Notes under the pieces: model-generated
Database searches by the model: none
What the model was told of the DNA's origin: nothing
Seen by the model: the letters and a program-made list of their open reading frames with translations, nothing else
Part shown: in pieces, positions 5,269 to 6,934 of the stretch
Layout of the letters: each line of letters starts with the position of its first letter
How positions within the stretch are numbered: the stretch's first letter is position 1
Translations under genes and position numbers: made by a program
Assembly (NCBI GenBank): GCA_947167725.1
Contig: CAMVJF010000090.1
Span: 1-6,934 of the forward strand
Direction: 5' to 3'
Length of the DNA: 6,934 nucleotides
From: an uncultured Clostridia bacterium
Lineage (GTDB): Bacteria; Bacillota; Clostridia; Oscillospirales; Oscillospiraceae

Positions 5269-5550
5269 ATGTTCGAAGACAAGACCTTAGTTTGCAAAGA
5301 GTGCGGCAAAGAGTTCATTTTCAGCGCCGGCGAGCAGGAATTCTACGCAGAGCGCGGCTTCCAGAACGAGCCCCAGCGCTGCAAGGCCTGCCGCGACGCT
5401 CGCAAGAACGCCGCTCACGGTCCGCGCGAGTTCTTCACTGCCGTCTGCGCAGCCTGCGGCGGAGAGGCCAGAGTTCCTTTCCAGCCCAAGTCTGATCGCC
5501 CTGTGTACTGCAGCGAGTGCTTTGCCAAGATGAAGGAGCAGCAGGCGTAA
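5269..5550 (+). CDS. Small double zinc-ribbon protein
   Basis: A 93-residue soluble protein with eight cysteines arranged as two CxxC...CxxC knuckle pairs: Cys9/12 with Cys38/41, and Cys60/63 with Cys81/84. The first half (LVCKECGKEFIFSAGEQEFYAERGF, then PQRCKACR) matches the small probable zinc-ribbon (zf-trcl type) proteins common in Clostridia. The second half is another ribbon with the typical RPVYCSECF ending. Each set should bind one zinc ion; the role is unknown, with nucleic-acid or protein binding plausible. ATG 5269 has GAGAGG (5255-5260) 8 nt upstream. A longer in-frame extension back to 5062 only overlaps sigH. It lies 49 nt after sigH with no visible terminator or promoter between, so co-transcription with sigH is likely. 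A terminator hairpin follows at 5566. Confidence 0.85.
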   Translation: MFEDKTLVCKECGKEFIFSAGEQEFYAERGFQNEPQRCKACRDARKNAAHGPREFFTAVCAACGGEARVPFQPKSDRPVYCSECFAKMKEQQA

Positions 5551-5565
5551 TTCGTCTGTGAAACT

Positions 5566-5598
5566 AAAAGAATGGGGCGCACCGCGTCCCATTCTTTT
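5566..5598 (+). terminator. Terminator-like hairpin between the zinc-ribbon and DUF1858 genes
   Basis: AAAAGAATGGG (5566-5576) pairs perfectly with CCCATTCTTTT (5588-5598). A G-T wobble (5577/5587) and CGC/GCG (5578-5580/5584-5586) extend the stem to 15 pairs around the 3-nt loop ACC. The A-rich start and T-rich end would let it act in either direction. The T-run has only four bases and belongs to the stem, so termination may be partial. No promoter was found in the 29 nt before the next gene. Confidence 0.75.
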
Positions 5599-5627
5599 AC
5601 GTTGCCAAAAAAGAAAGGTTGTTGAAA

Positions 5628-5828
5628 ATGGAAATCACCAGAGAAACCATGCTCTCCGAGATCATCGAGAATTGCCCCGAGGCCATGCCCGCTTTCCAGA
5701 GCATCGGCATGCACTGCATGGGTTGCGCTCTCGCAAGCGGAGAGAACGTTGAGCAGGCCTGCGCCGCTCACGGCGTTGACCCCGACGAGTTCCTCATCGC
5801 GCTCAAGAATTATCTCGAGACCATCTGA
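5628..5828 (+). CDS. DUF1858 protein, hybrid-cluster-protein-associated redox disulfide type
   Basis: A 66-residue single-domain protein. It follows the DUF1858 (TIGR03980-like) pattern: an N-terminal helix (TRETMLSEIIENCPEAMPAFQSIGMH), the CxxC pair Cys30-Met-Gly-Cys33, then ASGENVEQACAAHGVDPDEFLIALKNYL. The family name comes from occurrence beside or fused to hybrid cluster protein, and the CxxC is proposed to form a redox disulfide; the biochemical role is not established. Two more cysteines (Cys16, Cys45) are present. ATG 5628 has GAAAGG (5613-5618) 9 nt upstream. It starts 29 nt after the hairpin at 5566-5598 and is followed by another hairpin at 5843. No hybrid cluster protein gene is visible in the window. 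Confidence 0.85.
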   Translation: MEITRETMLSEIIENCPEAMPAFQSIGMHCMGCALASGENVEQACAAHGVDPDEFLIALKNYLETI

Positions 5829-5842
5829 AGAAGGATCGAAAC

Positions 5843-5880
5843 GCCGGAGAAGGACATGATCCTGTCCTGTCTCCGGCTTT
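5843..5880 (+). terminator. Hairpin between the DUF1858 gene and trmK, possible weak terminator
   Basis: GCCGGAGA (5843-5850) pairs with TCTCCGGC (5870-5877), and AGGACA (5851-5856) with TGTCCT (5863-5868). A single unpaired G lies at 5869 and the loop is TGATCC. The 14-bp stem is strong, but only three Ts follow (5878-5880), so termination should be inefficient. The hairpin ends 10 nt before the trmK ATG and may serve as an attenuator, a 3' stabiliser for the upstream mRNA, or a block to trmK translation. Confidence 0.6.
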
Positions 5881-5887
5881 CCATATT

Positions 5888-6571
5888 ATGATGAATCTGA
5901 GACTTCAAACGATCGCCGCTATGACAGAGAACGGCAGGGGACTGATCGATGTAGGCACCGACCACGGTTTCCTGCCGCTGTTCCTTGCGCAGAACGGCTA
6001 TACGGGGCGTCTCTATGCCTCCGACATCAATCGCATGCCGCTCGATTCCGCGATCCGGGCGGCACGGGAAGCTTCCCTGGAGGAGCGGATCGGATTTCTG
6101 CTCTCTGACGGGTTGGACGCCTGCCCGCCGGACGAGGTCGATACGATCGTCATCGCTGGCATGGGCGGCGATCTGATCTGCCGCATCCTCGACCGTGCGG
6201 AATGGTGCCTGGACAAGCGCTATACGCTGATCCTGCAGCCGATGACCAAGGCGGAGGTCGTTCGATACTGGCTCGTCAACAACGGCTTCACGCTTACGGA
6301 AGAAAAGCTCGTACGCGAGGGATTCCTTTATCAGATCATCAAGGCGAAATACCTCGGGAACATGCCGCTTACGGACGCCGAGCTGTTTTCCGGCGCCTAT
6401 AAAAACATCCGCGCCGAGACGCTCGCCGGAGAATGGCTCGACGAGCTGATCGTCCGCTTTGAACGGGAGGAACGCGGGCTGCTCTCGGCCGGAAAGCCGG
6501 AGGAAGGGAGAGTTTCGATCTGTCGCAGCGTGCTGCGCGGGCTGCGGCAGATGAAAGGAAAACTGGTATGA
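5888..6571 (+). CDS. trmK: TrmK, tRNA (adenine(22)-N1)-methyltransferase
   Basis: A 227-residue SAM-dependent methyltransferase that makes m1A22 in the D-loop region of certain tRNAs. The Rossmann-type SAM domain shows motif I DVGTDHGFLPL (21-31), the acidic motif II ASDI (44-47), SDGLDA (73-78), and the family signature IAGMGGDLICRIL (89-101), followed by LILQPM (114-119). The C-terminal part, about 165-225, is helical and charged, as in the coiled-coil end of the family. The start is fixed by conserved LRLQTIA at residues 4-10, leaving ATG 5888 or ATG 5891; neither has a visible Shine-Dalgarno sequence. It overlaps nif3 by 4 nt (ATGA). trmK followed by a Nif3-family gene is a conserved pair in Firmicutes. 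No convincing promoter is seen directly upstream. Confidence 0.92.
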   Translation: MMNLRLQTIAAMTENGRGLIDVGTDHGFLPLFLAQNGYTGRLYASDINRMPLDSAIRAAREASLEERIGFLLSDGLDACPPDEVDTIVIAGMGGDLICRILDRAEWCLDKRYTLILQPMTKAEVVRYWLVNNGFTLTEEKLVREGFLYQIIKAKYLGNMPLTDAELFSGAYKNIRAETLAGEWLDELIVRFEREERGLLSAGKPEEGRVSICRSVLRGLRQMKGKLV

Positions 6572-6934
6572 ATACTGTCGGTGATATCTTTGAAAAGCTT
6601 TGCGCGATCGCGCCTCTCGAGCTTCAGCTGGAGTATGACAACGCCGGATTCCTGCTCGGGCGAAGAGACGCGGGAGTGGAAAGAGTCCTGCTCAGCCTTG
6701 ACGTGACCGGCGAAGTCGCAGAAGAGGCGATTTCGCGCGGCGCGCAGCTGATCGTCTCGCACCATCCCGTGATCTGGGACGAGATGAAAAGTCTGACGGA
6801 TCAAAAGCCGGAAAACGAAAAGCTGCTGAAGCTGTTGGAAAACAGGCTCGCGGTGATTTCCATGCACACGAATCTGGATATCGCCGAGGGCGGCGTCAAC
6901 GACGTGCTCATCGGTCTGCTCGGCGCGCGGAACG
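6568..6934 (+). CDS. Nif3-like dinuclear metal centre protein (YqfO/YbgI family), 3' end outside window
   Basis: The first 122 codons of a Nif3/DUF34 family protein; the window ends inside the gene. The N-terminal pattern fits the family: TVGDIFEKLCAIAPLELQLEYDNAGFLLGRR (3-33), then LLSLDVTGEVAEEAI (41-55). Metal ligands visible are His65-His66 in SHHPVIW and Asp104 in HTNLDIAEGGVND (100-112); the remaining ligands lie in the missing C-terminal part. The family forms hexamers with two metal ions per subunit. It is often annotated as GTP cyclohydrolase I type 2, but its general function is unsettled. ATG 6568 overlaps the trmK stop (ATGA) and has AAAGGA (6554-6559) 8 nt upstream, so it is translationally coupled to trmK. 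Confidence 0.92.
   Translation, partial: MNTVGDIFEKLCAIAPLELQLEYDNAGFLLGRRDAGVERVLLSLDVTGEVAEEAISRGAQLIVSHHPVIWDEMKSLTDQKPENEKLLKLLENRLAVISMHTNLDIAEGGVNDVLIGLLGARN

Noticed and set aside
5602..5630. TTGCCA at 5602-5607 as a -35 box for the DUF1858 gene
   Set aside because: The 17-bp position holds AAAATG, which overlaps the start codon and matches the -10 consensus poorly.

Overview
The window reads as an ordinary chromosomal housekeeping segment of a moderately GC-rich Firmicute, most likely a Clostridia-class anaerobe; I cannot place the family. The evidence is the presence of tgt-yajC plus a small four-helix membrane protein of the TIGR04086/DUF3792 type, a true RuvC (most Bacilli use RecU instead), a SigH-type sigma factor, a double zinc-ribbon protein, a DUF1858 redox-disulfide protein, and strong AGGAGG-type ribosome binding sites. 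All recognised genes are on the + strand. Coding DNA is clearly GC-rich, while one spacer (about 1128-1379) is strikingly AT-rich.

Layout. 2-241 is the C-terminal end of tgt (queuosine tRNA modification). A promoter lies immediately after its stop and drives yajC (307-642, Sec translocon accessory subunit). A strong terminator hairpin (663-710) follows, and its 3' arm is also the ribosome binding site of the next gene, a small membrane protein (711-1127). The AT-rich spacer 1128-1379 carries promoter-like elements and short repeats ahead of a XerD-type tyrosine recombinase (1380-2270), which ends at a textbook terminator. A new, very good promoter (2325-2353) then drives ruvC-ruvA-ruvB (2374-4520), the complete Holliday junction resolution machinery. 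A consensus promoter with a tandem second -10 box (4540-4587) precedes a SigH-like sigma factor (4602-5219). This is followed by a double zinc-ribbon protein (5269-5550), a hairpin, a 66-residue DUF1858 protein (5628-5828), another hairpin, trmK (5888-6571) and, overlapping it by 4 nt, the start of a Nif3-like metalloprotein (6568 to the window end, truncated).

How the genes fit together. XerD and RuvABC both act on recombination intermediates (chromosome dimer resolution and Holliday junction processing), but they are separate transcription units. tgt, yajC and the TIGR04086 gene are a known conserved neighbourhood, in many genomes close to ruvAB-queA. trmK-nif3 is a conserved pair that in Bacillus sits near the housekeeping sigma factor gene; here the nearby sigma gene is SigH-like.

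I saw no mobile element, CRISPR array, tRNA or rRNA, and no clear new multi-gene system. The most interesting signals are regulatory: a terminator stem that contains the next gene's Shine-Dalgarno sequence, internal hairpins not followed by promoters, two genes (sigH, trmK) with no visible Shine-Dalgarno sequence, and a XerD whose catalytic-lysine hairpin is altered.
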